The notes beneath the pieces were generated by a model, which did no database searches, had not been told where the DNA came from, and worked only from the letters and a program-made list of their open reading frames with translations. From Pseudomonas sp. (lineage in GTDB: Bacteria; Pseudomonadota; Gammaproteobacteria; Pseudomonadales; Pseudomonadaceae): a stretch of DNA of 64,000 nt. Below are positions 39,626 to 55,530 of the stretch, piece after piece. Positions within the stretch are counted from its first letter, which is position 1. Each line of letters opens with the position of its first letter. The position numbers were made by a program, and so were the translations under genes. The stretch lies in contig NZ_JAGIBG010000013.1 in the NCBI RefSeq assembly GCF_017744435.1, positions 1 to 64,000 of the forward strand. The letters run 5' to 3'.

Positions 39626-39844
39626 TCATTTTTCCTGCAGCACCGCCCTGCCCTTCACCGCCCGTGGCCCGCGCCAGGCCCAGAACAGCAACCCCGGGAA
39701 CGGTGCGTAGACCACGAACACGATCCACAGCATCTTGCGCTCTGCGCGCCGATCGCTGCCGATGATGTGCCAGATGGCGAAGATCTCCAGCAGGATGACC
39801 AGGGTCGCGACAATGATCCAGATCGTTCCGATTTCCATGAGCAC
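39626..39844 (-). CDS. PLDc_N-domain small membrane protein
   Basis: 72 aa, two TM; MLMEIGTIWIIVATLVILLEIFAIWHIIGSDRRAERKMLWIVFVVYAPFPGLLFW. Confidence 0.8.
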   Translation of the reverse strand: MLMEIGTIWIIVATLVILLEIFAIWHIIGSDRRAERKMLWIVFVVYAPFPGLLFWAWRGPRAVKGRAVLQEK

Positions 39845-39891
39845 TCTCCCGTTGGCATGTACGGGGTTGGGTTACGGCCAGTGCTGAGGGT

Positions 39892-40368
39892 TCAGTCGGA
39901 TTTGTGCGGCAAGCGCGCCAACGCAGCTTTGAATGCCCCAACGTCGGCAAAAGTCTGCTGGCTCACCAACTCCCCATCTTTCAACTGCAACCACAACACC
40001 TGCCCTGCCTGCCCCGGATAGCGGCTGGCCACGCGGCCTTCGCGGTCGAGCATCACCCGGTAGCTGTAATCGCGCATCGCCGGAATGGCAAACAGCTTGC
40101 TGACCAGCGCCGGCATCCGCTGGATATCGGCGACGAACACCGCATCACGCGCCTCCAGATAGCCCTTGGGCGTATCGGCCAGGGCGGCCTTGACCAGCTT
40201 GGCGCCCTCCATGTCGCGGGCCACCAGGAGTATGTGAGTGTCGGCGTTCAGGCTGTAGGGCTGGTCGTACTGGTCAAGCAGCGTCCAGGGCGCCAACCGC
40301 TCGCCTGCCTCCAGAGCATGGGCCAGCAACGGCAGCAGACCGAACAGCAATGCGACGGCGTATTTCAT
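39892..40368 (-). CDS. periplasmic thioredoxin-fold/YtfJ-like protein of unknown function
   Basis: Signal peptide MKYAVALLFGLLPLLAHALEAGERLAPWTLLDQYDQPYSLNADTHILLVARD; start trimmed. Confidence 0.65.
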   Translation of the reverse strand: MKYAVALLFGLLPLLAHALEAGERLAPWTLLDQYDQPYSLNADTHILLVARDMEGAKLVKAALADTPKGYLEARDAVFVADIQRMPALVSKLFAIPAMRDYSYRVMLDREGRVASRYPGQAGQVLWLQLKDGELVSQQTFADVGAFKAALARLPHKSD

Positions 40369-40405
40369 CGAGGTTCTCCAGAACAGGCGCGCCAGCATAG
40401 CCCAC

Positions 40406-41515
40406 TTGCCTCAACACGACCTGCAATACGACATGCGCCCCCCGGACGTTGTCTTTCCCGCACGCTCCCGCCACACTCTGCTGGCCAGCCAGGAAGCGGA
40501 GTCCAGAGTGCCCACCCCACGTCAGTTCAGCAAGAAGACCAGCACCAGCAACATGCTGCGGCTCAAGGCCAGCGCCGGTAGCCCCGAGGCCCCCTACCGC
40601 GTCGACTTCATCCTGCTCGAGCACTTCTCGATGGCCAGTTTCACCGTGGCCATGGACGTGCTGGTCACCGCCAACCTGCTGCGCGCCGACAGCTTCCGCT
40701 TCACCCCGCTGTCACTCAAGGGTGACCGGGTGCTGAGCGACCTGGGCCTGGAACTGGTCGCCAGCGAACTGTCCGCCAATGAACTCAAGGAACTTGACCT
40801 GCTGATCGTCTGCGGCGGCCTGCGCACGCCGCTGAAATACCCCGAACTCGACCGCCTGCTGGACGACTGCGCCAGCCACGGCATGGCCCTGGGCGGGCTG
40901 TGGAACGGCGCCTGGTTCCTCGGCCGGGCTGGCGTGCTCGACGACTACGGCTGCAGCATCCACCCCGAACAGCGCGCCAGCCTGTCCGAACGCAGCCCGC
41001 AAACCCGCATCACCCCGGCCAGCTTCACCCTCGACCGCGACCGCCTCAGCGCCGCCAGCCCCAACGGCGCCATGGAGCTGATGCTCGGCCTGGTACGCCG
41101 CCTGTACGGCGACGGCCTGGCCGAAGGCGTGGAAGAAATCCTGTCGTTCTCCGGCGCCCGCTACCGCCAGGTCGGCCCCGGGGCGAAAAAGTCCATGAGC
41201 CTGCACCTGCGCACCATCGTCGAGCTGATGGAAAACAACCTCGAAGAGACCCTGAGCCTCGACCAGCTGGCGGCCTACAGCGGCCGCTCGCGGCGGCAGA
41301 TCGACCGGCTGTTCCAGGCCCAGCTCGGCACCTCGCCGCGGCGCTACTACATGGAACTGCGCATCACCAAGAGCCGCCGCCTGCTGCAGTACTCCGACCT
41401 GTCGGTGATGGAGGTGGCAGTGGCGTGCGGTTTCGTCTCGGTATCGCACTTCAGCAAGTGCTATGCCGCCTACTTCGGCTACCCGCCGTCGCGCGAGCAA
41501 CGGCTGGGCGAGTAA
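40406..41515 (+). CDS. GlxA-family AraC-type transcriptional regulator
   Basis: YRVDFILLEHFSMASFTVAMDVLVTANLL; SLDQLAAYSGRSRRQIDRLFQAQLGTSPRRYYMELRI; start uncertain (40433 or 40553 possible). Confidence 0.88.
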   Translation: MPQHDLQYDMRPPDVVFPARSRHTLLASQEAESRVPTPRQFSKKTSTSNMLRLKASAGSPEAPYRVDFILLEHFSMASFTVAMDVLVTANLLRADSFRFTPLSLKGDRVLSDLGLELVASELSANELKELDLLIVCGGLRTPLKYPELDRLLDDCASHGMALGGLWNGAWFLGRAGVLDDYGCSIHPEQRASLSERSPQTRITPASFTLDRDRLSAASPNGAMELMLGLVRRLYGDGLAEGVEEILSFSGARYRQVGPGAKKSMSLHLRTIVELMENNLEETLSLDQLAAYSGRSRRQIDRLFQAQLGTSPRRYYMELRITKSRRLLQYSDLSVMEVAVACGFVSVSHFSKCYAAYFGYPPSREQRLGE

Positions 41516-41521
41516 GCGGGT

Positions 41522-42193
41522 TCAGGCGCGGATGTAGCTGAGCACCACGTCGCAAATCATCTGCCGGTGGCGCTGCTTGACCTGCTCATCAGCCAGGTCG
41601 ATCTGGAAAATATCGCCGAAGGTGTGGCGGTTGGACACCCGGTAGAAGCAGAACGAACTCATCAGCATATGCAGGTCGATGACCTCGATGCCGGGGCGGA
41701 ACACGCCCTCTTCCACGCCACGCGCCAGGGTGCTGCCCAATGCCTGCAGCACCAGGCTGCTCATCTCGCGAATGGCCGGGGACTTCTTGACGTACTCGCC
41801 GTAATGGATGTTCTCGGTGCAGACCATGCGCACGAAATCGACGTTGCGGTCGTGGTGGTCGAAGGTGAACTCGGACAGCCGGCGAATCGCCTGCTCGGCC
41901 GGCAGCGACTCCAGGTCCAGGCTCTGCTCGGTCTTGCGGATGTCGCCATACAGCTTGACCAGGCACTCGACGTACAGCTGCTCCTTGCTGCCGAAGTAGT
42001 AGTAGATCATGCGCTTGGAGGTGGCCGTGCGCTCGGCGATGGCGTCCACGCGCGCGCCGGCCAGGCCCTGCTGGACGAACTCGTTGATGGCGGCCTGGAG
42101 GATGTCCTCGCGGGTTTTCTCGGGGTTGTTCTTGCGCGGTTGGCGCGTAGCCGAGGGTTCAGGCGGGCTGAGAGGGGCCACGGGGTCGGTCAT
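41522..42193 (-). CDS. TetR-family transcriptional regulator
   Basis: REDILQAAINEFVQQGLAGARVDAIAERTATSKRMIYYYFGSKEQLY. Confidence 0.92.
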   Translation of the reverse strand: MTDPVAPLSPPEPSATRQPRKNNPEKTREDILQAAINEFVQQGLAGARVDAIAERTATSKRMIYYYFGSKEQLYVECLVKLYGDIRKTEQSLDLESLPAEQAIRRLSEFTFDHHDRNVDFVRMVCTENIHYGEYVKKSPAIREMSSLVLQALGSTLARGVEEGVFRPGIEVIDLHMLMSSFCFYRVSNRHTFGDIFQIDLADEQVKQRHRQMICDVVLSYIRA

Positions 42194-42530
42194 GGGGGCT
42201 CACGGGGTGATTATTGGAATTAGGAAGGGATTATCCGTGAGTGGGGAGGTGCAGGGAAGCGGGCTATTGGTCGGAGGCTGTGGTTGCTGCAGGCCGATGG
42301 GACATTCGAACCTCTGATTCCCCACTGTAGATGGGGCTCAGGCCCCAGCGCGCGGGCTCTTGCGTAGCCTTTAGCGCCCCAGCGTTTTGCGCGCCCCAGG
42401 CCGCGCAAGGGCTGCCGTGACACGGCCTTGCGCGACAATCCGTTGGCACAGCCATTGCTCCGCCCTGCCTACCCAGGCAAAACGCCATTGTTGGCCCCGG
42501 GCCAACGCTCTGCGAGCGAGGCATAAGGCA

Positions 42531-45923
<3,393 letters not shown>

Positions 45924-45937
45924 TTGCGAGGTGAAAC

Positions 45938-45956
45938 GGGGCCGCCATGCGGCCCC
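45938..45956. terminator. hairpin between convergent genes
   Basis: ggggccgc-cat-gcggcccc. Confidence 0.6.
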
Positions 45957-45961
45957 ATCGC

Positions 45962-46600
45962 TTACCGTTTCACGTAACGCAGATGGGTTGCGTCTGGCGT
46001 GGGGAATACCTGGTCGACGCGAAATTGCGCCACCGGCTCGTACAGGTTCTCGAACAGGCGTCTTCCACTGCCAAAGAGCACCGGAGCCAGGGCGATTTCC
46101 AGTTCCTCGATGGCATCCATACGCAAGTACTGCTGTATCACGTCCGCGCCACCCGAGATGCGAATGTCACGTCCACCCGCAGCCGCCCTGGCCAGCTCAA
46201 GGGCTTTCGCCGGCCCATCGTTGCAGAAATGGAAGGTCGTGCCGCCCGGCCGCACCCAAGGTTCGCGCTTTTCGTGGGTGAGCACGTACACCGGGCAATG
46301 GAAAGGTGCCTCCTCCGGCCAGCTGCGCTCGCCCTGCTCGAACATGCGCTTGCCCATGATGGCGGCGCCGGTACGCTCCAGGGTGTGGCGCAGCATGTCG
46401 TTGACCGGGCCGGTCTCGCCGCCCGAAGCGAACATGAGCTTTTCGCGGAAGTACTGCTGCTTGAGGATCCAGCTCATCAACTCACCCCACCTGGCGCCCC
46501 AGTGCTTGTAACCGGGGCTGTCCCAGTGCGCGATGTCCATGCCTTCCGGGGCCATGTAGCCGTCAAGGCTGAGGCCGATGTTGACGAATACCTTGCTCAT
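45962..46600 (-). CDS. dihydrofolate reductase-family (RibD C-terminal) protein
   Basis: SKVFVNIGLSLDGYMAPEGMDIAHW; AAGGRDIRISGGADVIQQYLRMDAIEELEIALAPVLFGSGRRLF. Confidence 0.9.
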   Translation of the reverse strand: MSKVFVNIGLSLDGYMAPEGMDIAHWDSPGYKHWGARWGELMSWILKQQYFREKLMFASGGETGPVNDMLRHTLERTGAAIMGKRMFEQGERSWPEEAPFHCPVYVLTHEKREPWVRPGGTTFHFCNDGPAKALELARAAAGGRDIRISGGADVIQQYLRMDAIEELEIALAPVLFGSGRRLFENLYEPVAQFRVDQVFPTPDATHLRYVKR

Positions 46601-46682
46601 GATTGCCCTCTCACCTCGGATGAATCACATCCTCTGACAAAAGCTTCATAAGCATAGATGACACGGTTTCGGGTACCTGCGA

Positions 46683-48590
<1,908 letters not shown>

Positions 48591-49066
48591 GGGGAAGTTC
48601 CTTGTTATTGGACGGACGACGGGCCGAAACCGCGCTGGGTTCCTGGCACTGTCGATTATTCGCAGGTAAAGTCGGCCCGGCAATCTGTTTGTACGAAATG
48701 GTTAGTTTTGCGTTCGATTACCGCACAAAACCGATTCTGGCGAATTGATTCACTGCCAACCCTAGGCAAACATGGACCCAGACGCAGGCACACCGACCGC
48801 CCTCTTCTGCCCTGACGGGCGTTCGACAGCACCTGCGCAGACAAGCCCAACGTCACGACATAATAAGTTCAATAAACCGGGTACCGACCTATGCACACCT
48901 CCATCGCCTTGCGATCCGCACCTGCTCGTTCGTCCTCCCTTTGCAGACACCGCCTGCGATCGTCAGCGCTATAACCGCCCTACTCCCGACAAGCGATCGC
49001 ACCCCCTCTGGCCGCCCCTGGGCGACGCCAGCCGTGCGACGACCTACAAGAACAACGGAGACAACG

Positions 49067-50440
49067 ATGGCCCACTCAAGCTCTCAAGCCAAGAAAGCGA
49101 CCGCCAGCGGATGGATTGGCTCGGCACTCGAATACTACGATTTCTTCATCTATGCCCAGGCTGCGGCGCTGATCTTCCCGCAGATCTTCTTCCCCAACAC
49201 CGACCCGAAAATGGCCATCATCGCCTCGCTGGCCACCTACGGCGTGGGCTACCTGGCGCGCCCGATCGGCGCCTTCGTGCTCGGCCACTGGGGTGACACC
49301 CGCGGGCGCAAGAACGTATTGCTGCTGTGCATGTTCCTGATGGGCCTGTCGACCATGGCCGTGGGCCTGCTGCCGACCTACCACGACATCGGCCTGCTGG
49401 CCCCGGCCTTGCTGGTGGTGCTGCGCCTGGTCCAGGGCTTTGCCGTGGCCGGTGAAATCTCCGGCGCAAGTTCGATGATCATGGAGCACGCCCCGTTCGG
49501 ACGGCGCGGTTACTACGCCAGCTTCACCTTGCAGGGCGTGCAGGCCGGCCAGGTGCTGGCAGCGGCGGTGTTCCTGCCACTGGCCTACTTCATGCCGAGC
49601 GACGCCTTCAATGACTGGGGCTGGCGCATTCCGTTCCTGATGAGCGCCTTCGTCCTGATCGCGGGCTTCATCATCCGCAAGGAAGTGCACGAAACCCCGG
49701 CGTTCGTGAAGGAAGAGAAGCAGGACAAGGTTGCCAAGTCGCCAATCAGCGAGGCCTTCCGCCACAGCTGGAAGCACATGGTGCTGGTGATGTTCATGGC
49801 CCTGATGAACGTGATCCCGGTAGTTGCCACCATCTTCGGCGCGGCCTACGCGGTGCAGCCAGCCTACGGTATCGGCTTCGACAAGAGCGTGTACCTGTGG
49901 ATCCCGGTAGTGGGCAACATTGTCGCTGTGCTGGTGATCCCGTTCGTGGGCAACCTGTCCGACAAGATCGGCCGCCGCCCGACCATGATCGCCGGCTGCC
50001 TGGGCTCTGGCCTGCTGGCCTTCGTCTACCTGTATGCGATCAGCATCCAGAACGTGCCACTGGCCTTCGCCGCCTCGATCGTGATGTGGGGCATGGTCTA
50101 CCAGGGCTACAACGCGGTGTTCCCAAGCTTCTACCCGGAGCTGTTCCACACCCGCTACCGCGTATCGGCCATGGCCATCGCGCAGAACATCGGCACTATG
50201 CTCACCGCCATGCTGCCGGCGCTGTTCGCCCTGGTGGCGCCACCGGGTTCGGAGAACATTCCGCTGGTGATCGGTGGCCTGGCGTTCTTTATCACCTGCG
50301 TGTGTGCACTGGCGGCCTACATTGCGCCGGAGACCCATCGGATGGCGATGGAAGACCTGGGTAATCCGGATGCCAAGCCGATGGAAAAGGAAGCCTTCGA
50401 GGCCAGCCGCAAGGGTAGCTTTCAGGCGGTGAGCAACTGA
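49067..50440 (+). CDS. MFS transporter, metabolite:H+ symporter (ShiA-like)
   Basis: GSALEYYDFFIYAQAAALIFPQIFFPNTDPKMAIIASLATYGVGYLARPIGAFVLGHWGDTRGRKNVLL. Confidence 0.92.
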   Translation: MAHSSSQAKKATASGWIGSALEYYDFFIYAQAAALIFPQIFFPNTDPKMAIIASLATYGVGYLARPIGAFVLGHWGDTRGRKNVLLLCMFLMGLSTMAVGLLPTYHDIGLLAPALLVVLRLVQGFAVAGEISGASSMIMEHAPFGRRGYYASFTLQGVQAGQVLAAAVFLPLAYFMPSDAFNDWGWRIPFLMSAFVLIAGFIIRKEVHETPAFVKEEKQDKVAKSPISEAFRHSWKHMVLVMFMALMNVIPVVATIFGAAYAVQPAYGIGFDKSVYLWIPVVGNIVAVLVIPFVGNLSDKIGRRPTMIAGCLGSGLLAFVYLYAISIQNVPLAFAASIVMWGMVYQGYNAVFPSFYPELFHTRYRVSAMAIAQNIGTMLTAMLPALFALVAPPGSENIPLVIGGLAFFITCVCALAAYIAPETHRMAMEDLGNPDAKPMEKEAFEASRKGSFQAVSN

Positions 50441-50449
50441 TAGATTGCA

Positions 50450-50554
50450 GGGGGCCGCTTTGCGGCCCTTTCGCGACACAAGGCCGCTCCTACAGGGAAT
50501 CGCGTACTCCTGTAGGAGCGGCCTTGTGTCGCGAAAGGGCTGCAAAGCAGCCCC
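50450..50554. repeat. REP pair, CGCGACACAAGG type
   Basis: Inverted copies with conserved loop. Confidence 0.92.
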
Positions 50555-50561
50555 GGCGATG

Positions 50562-51974
50562 TCAGCCTTTAACCACATCCTGCAGGTTCAGCCAAAGCTT
50601 CTCGACATGCTCCCGCTCGGTCGGCAAGGCCCCCACCGACACCCGCACCATCCACCGCCCTTCCAGCGTCGCCGGCGTCACATACGCCACCCCGGACGCA
50701 TTCAACCGCTCAGCCCACGCCTTGGTATGCGCATCCAGCGCCTCCCCCTCCAGCCCCGCTGGCCGGTGGCGAATGCACAAGGTCTGCAGTTGCACCGGCG
50801 CCAGCACGTCCCACTCCGCCGCAGCTGCAACCTGTTCCGCCAGCCAGCGGGCATTGTCCAGGTCCCGGCGCAAGCGCTGCTGCAACGCCTCCACGCCTTC
50901 GCTGCGCAACATGAACCACAATTTCAGCGCACGGAACCGGCGACCCAGCGGAATCCCCCAATCCCGCAGGTTCTTCACCTCGCCATCCACCGCCGACTGC
51001 AGGTAGCTCGGGTTGGTGCTCATCACCCGGATCAAATGCTGTGGATCACGCACGTAGTAGATCGAGCAATCGAACGCCACGCCCAGCCACTTGTGAGCAT
51101 TGACCACCACAGAGTCGGCCAGCTCGATGCCGTCCCACATCCAGCGGCATTCCGGGAGGATCATCGCCGAACCGGCCATGGCCGAATCGACATGCAGCCA
51201 CAGCCCGTTGGCCTGGGCGATTTCGCCGATCGGGCGCAGTGGGTCGAGGGCGGTGGTGGTGGTGGTGCCGGTCGTGGCCACCACGGCGCATGGCTGGTTG
51301 CCGGCGGCCAGGTCTTGCTCGATGGCCGCCCGCAGCGCTTCCGGGCGCATGGCGAACTGCTCATCGGTAGCGATCAGGCGGATGTTGGCGCGGCCAAAGC
51401 CGGCCAGCAGTGCGGCCTTGTCCACCGAGCTGTGGGCATGGGCGCTGACATAGACGATCAACGGCTTGGCTTCGGCCTGCAGGCCGCCGCGGACCAGCGC
51501 GTAGTCGGTGGCACGCTCGCGGGCGCTGATCAGCGCCACCAGGGTGCTGGTGGACGCAGTGTCCTGGATCACCCCGCTCCACTGGCCCGACAGGCCGAGC
51601 AACTGGCGCAGCCAGTCGAGGGTGGTTTCCTCCAGCTCGCTCAGCGCCGGGCTGGATTGCCACGACAGGCCGAGCACGCCGAGGCCGGTGCTGAGGAAAT
51701 CGCCGAGCACCGACGACAGGGTGCCGTTGGACGGGAAGTAGCCGTAGAAGTCCGGGTGCTGCCAGTGCGACAGGCCGGGCATGACCAGTTGGTTGACGTC
51801 GTCGAGGATGGCCTCGAACGGCTCGCCCTGCTGCGGGGCGCCTTGGGGCAGCTGGGCCTTGAGGTAGCCGGGCTCGACCTGGGCCATGACCGGGCGTTCG
51901 CCGACGGATTGGCGGTAGTCGGCGATCAGGTCGATCAACTGGTGGCCGTACTGGCGGAATTGTTCTGGGGTCAC
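50562..51974 (-). CDS. PLP-dependent aromatic-L-amino-acid decarboxylase (DOPA decarboxylase-like)
   Basis: FPSNGTLSSVLGDFLSTGLG, LWLHVDSAMAGSAMILPECRWMWDGIELADSVVVNAHKWLGVAFDCS. Confidence 0.92.
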   Translation of the reverse strand: MTPEQFRQYGHQLIDLIADYRQSVGERPVMAQVEPGYLKAQLPQGAPQQGEPFEAILDDVNQLVMPGLSHWQHPDFYGYFPSNGTLSSVLGDFLSTGLGVLGLSWQSSPALSELEETTLDWLRQLLGLSGQWSGVIQDTASTSTLVALISARERATDYALVRGGLQAEAKPLIVYVSAHAHSSVDKAALLAGFGRANIRLIATDEQFAMRPEALRAAIEQDLAAGNQPCAVVATTGTTTTTALDPLRPIGEIAQANGLWLHVDSAMAGSAMILPECRWMWDGIELADSVVVNAHKWLGVAFDCSIYYVRDPQHLIRVMSTNPSYLQSAVDGEVKNLRDWGIPLGRRFRALKLWFMLRSEGVEALQQRLRRDLDNARWLAEQVAAAAEWDVLAPVQLQTLCIRHRPAGLEGEALDAHTKAWAERLNASGVAYVTPATLEGRWMVRVSVGALPTEREHVEKLWLNLQDVVKG

Positions 51975-52055
51975 GCGCGCTCTCCTGAGGATTGTCCAGT
52001 GCCCCCAGTCTAGGCGCCTGCGCCCACGCGAATAACCCCGCTTCGCGCATACCTG

Positions 52056-53000
52056 CTATGGCAAACCCGCAACCCCGCCCTGCACCCCGAACTGCGACTG
52101 CCGCCACAGCTCGAACACCCGGTTGCGCAACCAGCGGTGCTCGGCCGAGGCCTGCAAGCGCTGATGCCACACTACCCAATAGCGCTGGGTATGTTCGACA
52201 AACCCCAACGGCCGCCACGCCAGCCCATGCAGGCGGCACAGCTGCCGGGCGATGTGCTCGGGCACCGTGGCCAGCGCCTGGCTGTTGCCAATCACTTGCA
52301 CGGTGGCCGAGAAGAACGGCACTTCCAGGCTGATGCGCCGTTGCAGGCCCTGGGCGCGCAGGTGGCGGTCGATGAAACTGTCCTTGTCGCCGCCACCAGA
52401 AATGCGCACATGCTTGCAGGCCAGGTAGTCGTCCTGGCCAAGCACGTCCAGCGCGGTCAGCGGGTGATCCTGGCGCATCAGGCACACCGCGCGGTCTTCG
52501 CCGAGCAGTCGCCCATGCAGGTTGGGCGGCGATTCGTCGAACAAGGTGGTGGCCAGGTCGATCTCGCCGCTGGCGAGCAAGGCGTATTGCCCGGCCTGCC
52601 AGGTGCGGTAGTCGATGGAGACGCCTGGGGCTTCCTGCTCCAAGGCAGCCACCAGCAGCGGCAGCATGTGCTCGGCCACGTAGTCGGAGGCGGCCAGGCA
52701 GAAGCGCCGCTCGCAGCGGGCCGGGTCGAAGGCGGCGGGTTGGCGCAGGGCCTGGAGTTCTTCGAGCACTTGGCGCAGGGGTTCGACCAGGGCTTCGGCG
52801 TGTTCGCTGAGCACATAACCGCGGCCCTGGCGCACCAGCAACGGGTCGTCGAAGGCTTCGCGCAGGTGGGCCAGCTGGCGGCTCAGGGCCGATTGGCTGA
52901 CATCCAGGCGGTCGGCGGCGTGGCTGAGGTTCTTGAGCTGCAGGAGGCAGTCGAGGGTGCGCAGGTGGGCGAGGCTGAGGGAGGCGAAGGTGGGGTTCAT
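52056..53000 (-). CDS. LysR-family transcriptional regulator
   Basis: LAHLRTLDCLLQLKNLSHAADRLDVSQSALSRQLAHLREAFDDPLLVRQGRGYVLS; start trimmed. Confidence 0.92.
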   Translation of the reverse strand: MNPTFASLSLAHLRTLDCLLQLKNLSHAADRLDVSQSALSRQLAHLREAFDDPLLVRQGRGYVLSEHAEALVEPLRQVLEELQALRQPAAFDPARCERRFCLAASDYVAEHMLPLLVAALEQEAPGVSIDYRTWQAGQYALLASGEIDLATTLFDESPPNLHGRLLGEDRAVCLMRQDHPLTALDVLGQDDYLACKHVRISGGGDKDSFIDRHLRAQGLQRRISLEVPFFSATVQVIGNSQALATVPEHIARQLCRLHGLAWRPLGFVEHTQRYWVVWHQRLQASAEHRWLRNRVFELWRQSQFGVQGGVAGLP

Positions 53001-53042
53001 CGGTGTTCGGCTCCGGATTGCTGGCGAGGGCTTTGCCCTCGT

Positions 53043-53127
53043 TTCGCGACACAAGGCCGCTCCTACAGGGAAACGCGTATTCCTGTAGGAGCGGCCTTGT
53101 GTCGCGAATGGGCCGCGAAGCGGCCCC
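53043..53127. repeat. REP pair, CGCGACACAAGG type
   Basis: Inverted copies with conserved loop. Confidence 0.92.
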
Positions 53128-53134
53128 AGCTTTT

Positions 53135-53845
53135 TTAGTCAGTCAGGCCAACGTAGACGTTCTGCACGTCATCGTTCTCGTCGATCGCCTCGAGGAACGC
53201 TTCCACCTCGGCCAGTGCTTCAGCGCTCAGGCTGGCAGCGCTCACCGGGTTCTTCGGGGTGTAGCCGATCTTCGCCGAAGTCACGGTGAAACCATGCTCA
53301 GGCAGCGCCTTCTGCACGGCATCCAGATCGGTGGTATCGGTGATGAACAAGGTCGAACCTTCTTCTTCACCTTCCTCGAAGTCCTGGGCACCGGCTTCGA
53401 TGGCGGCCATTTCCGGGTCGGCATCGCCTTCCGGGGTGGCTTCGATCAGGCCGACATGGTTGAAGTCCCAGGTCACCGAGCCGCTGGCGCCCAGCTGGCC
53501 CTTGCGGAACAGCACGCGAATCTGCGCCACGGTGCGGTTGACGTTGTCGGTCAGGCACTCGACGATCAGTGGCACCTGGTGCGGGGCGAAGCCTTCATAG
53601 CTGACGGCATGGTACTGCACGGCCTCACCGTCCAGGCCAGCGCCTTTCTTGATGGCACGCTCAAGGGTCTCGCGGGTCATCGAGGCTTTCTTGGCCTGGA
53701 CGATGGCCAGGCGCAGGCGCGGGTTCATGTCCGGGTCGGCGCCGGATTTGGCCGCGATCTGGATTTCCTTGGCCAGCTTGCCCATGATCTTGCCCTTGGC
53801 ATTGGCAGCTGTTTCTCTATGTTTGGCTTTCCACTGTGCGCCCAT
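53135..53845 (-). CDS. YebC/PmpR-family protein
   Basis: [56 protein letters not shown]. Confidence 0.92.
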   Translation of the reverse strand: MGAQWKAKHRETAANAKGKIMGKLAKEIQIAAKSGADPDMNPRLRLAIVQAKKASMTRETLERAIKKGAGLDGEAVQYHAVSYEGFAPHQVPLIVECLTDNVNRTVAQIRVLFRKGQLGASGSVTWDFNHVGLIEATPEGDADPEMAAIEAGAQDFEEGEEEGSTLFITDTTDLDAVQKALPEHGFTVTSAKIGYTPKNPVSAASLSAEALAEVEAFLEAIDENDDVQNVYVGLTD

Positions 53846-53970
53846 GTCGACTCTCTTTGTTTCAGCGGCCGGTTCAGGAAGCGACCGGCCAAAAGTGGGA
53901 GCAGTTTATACGCCCTCGGGCAGCGGATCGACAAGTAATCTCACGGTTTGTCGGCCTTGCGCGCTTTCCT

Positions 53971-55287
53971 TCAGCTGCGCAGTGGCTTGATCGCCATGCT
54001 GGTGTTGGGTGCCACGTCCTCAGCCTGGGGCGTACTGGCCGGGCGGCTGTTCCAGTGCGGCAGCAGCACCAGGGCCGAGAACAGCGCGCAGCCAGCGAAC
54101 ACGATGAACACCGTGACACTGTCGAAGTAGCCTGGCAGCAGGCCACCGAGCACCGCCCCCACCGAACCGCAGCCGTTGACGAAGCCTGCCGCGGTGGCGC
54201 CGGCCTTGGCCGTGCCGAAGTCGATAGCCGCCGCGCCGCTGATCATCGAGTCCGGCCCGTACAGGGTCAGGCCCATGACGAACAGCAGGGCGACCACCAG
54301 CACGATGCTGCCGCTGTGCATGGCCCCCATGAACGCGGCCAGGGTCACCGTCAGCAGCACCAGGCTGATCACGCAGGCCGGCATGCGCCGGGCACCGAAC
54401 AGTTTGTCCGAGGCCAGGCCGATGATGATCGGGCCCAGCAGCCCGGCCAGTTCGAAGGCGGTCGGGATGATCGCCGCGCCAACCTTGCCCACCGACGGCA
54501 TCTGCTCGAAGACGATCACCGGGCCCCACAACAGGATCGCGTAGCGCGCCGGCTTCAACAGGAAGTACGCCATGCCCAGGGTCAGCACCGTGCGGTTGCG
54601 CAGGATTTCGCGCAGTGGCGCCCAGACGCTGCACAGGTTGCCGGCCGGGGCCATGCTCTGTGGCTCCGGTTCGACGGCTGCCAGGCCGACGTCTTCGGGC
54701 TTGTTGCGCTGCAGGAAGAAGAACAGCACGGCCACACCGGCCACCACCGCGGCACTGGAGAAGAACGCTGCATGCCAGGTGCCGACCAGTGTGTAAGCCC
54801 ACCAGCCGGCGAACGGCGAAGCGACCAGGCCGCCGAAGGCGTAGCACGAACTCCACAGCCCCAGCACCCGCCCGCGCTGCGAGGCCGGGAAGAAGCTGCC
54901 GATGTTCTTGCACAGCCCGGCCCAACCGGTGGATTGCGCCAGGCCCTGGATGAGCATGCAGGTGGCGAAGATCGGGAAGGTCGCGTAATTGCCCATCACC
55001 ACCGCGGCCGCGGCCGAAATCAGCAGGCCGCCCAGTACCACCACACGCGGGCCAAAGCGGTCGGCGAGCATGCCCCAGGTGAACTGGCCCACGGCATAGG
55101 CGGCCAGGTAGATAGCGTCGAGGTTGGCCATGGCGGCCTTGTCGAGCATGAATGTCGGGTCTTCAGCGATGCCGAGCTTGGCCACCGAGAAGGCTTTGCG
55201 GGTGAAGTAGAAGGCGGCGTAGGCCAGCCAGGTGATCGCGAAAATCTGGATGCGCCAGCGTTTCAACGCGGCTAGTGATTGATTCAT
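53971..55287 (-). CDS. MFS transporter, organophosphate:Pi antiporter-like (GlpT/PgtP-like)
   Basis: IQIFAITWLAYAAFYFTRKAFSVAKLGI; start trimmed to MNQSLAALKRW. Confidence 0.85.
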   Translation of the reverse strand: MNQSLAALKRWRIQIFAITWLAYAAFYFTRKAFSVAKLGIAEDPTFMLDKAAMANLDAIYLAAYAVGQFTWGMLADRFGPRVVVLGGLLISAAAAVVMGNYATFPIFATCMLIQGLAQSTGWAGLCKNIGSFFPASQRGRVLGLWSSCYAFGGLVASPFAGWWAYTLVGTWHAAFFSSAAVVAGVAVLFFFLQRNKPEDVGLAAVEPEPQSMAPAGNLCSVWAPLREILRNRTVLTLGMAYFLLKPARYAILLWGPVIVFEQMPSVGKVGAAIIPTAFELAGLLGPIIIGLASDKLFGARRMPACVISLVLLTVTLAAFMGAMHSGSIVLVVALLFVMGLTLYGPDSMISGAAAIDFGTAKAGATAAGFVNGCGSVGAVLGGLLPGYFDSVTVFIVFAGCALFSALVLLPHWNSRPASTPQAEDVAPNTSMAIKPLRS

Positions 55288-55530
55288 TGACTCTGACCTC
55301 TTGCTCAAGTGTGCCGGCAGATTGTTAAAAAACGCCTGTCTTGTTGTTGTGTTGCGCACTGCATGACGAAGGCTCGTCATCTGGTCAGATGGCACCGTGT
55401 GCGGGCCATGGCCCGGCCGCTGCTTGTGGCGACGGCCTCGGGTTGAAACGTATGGAAACAGTTGCTGACTGATAAAGAAAATCGATTTATCGTATTTCAC
55501 ACATAAGTTCAGCTTGTTACTGGAGTCGGC

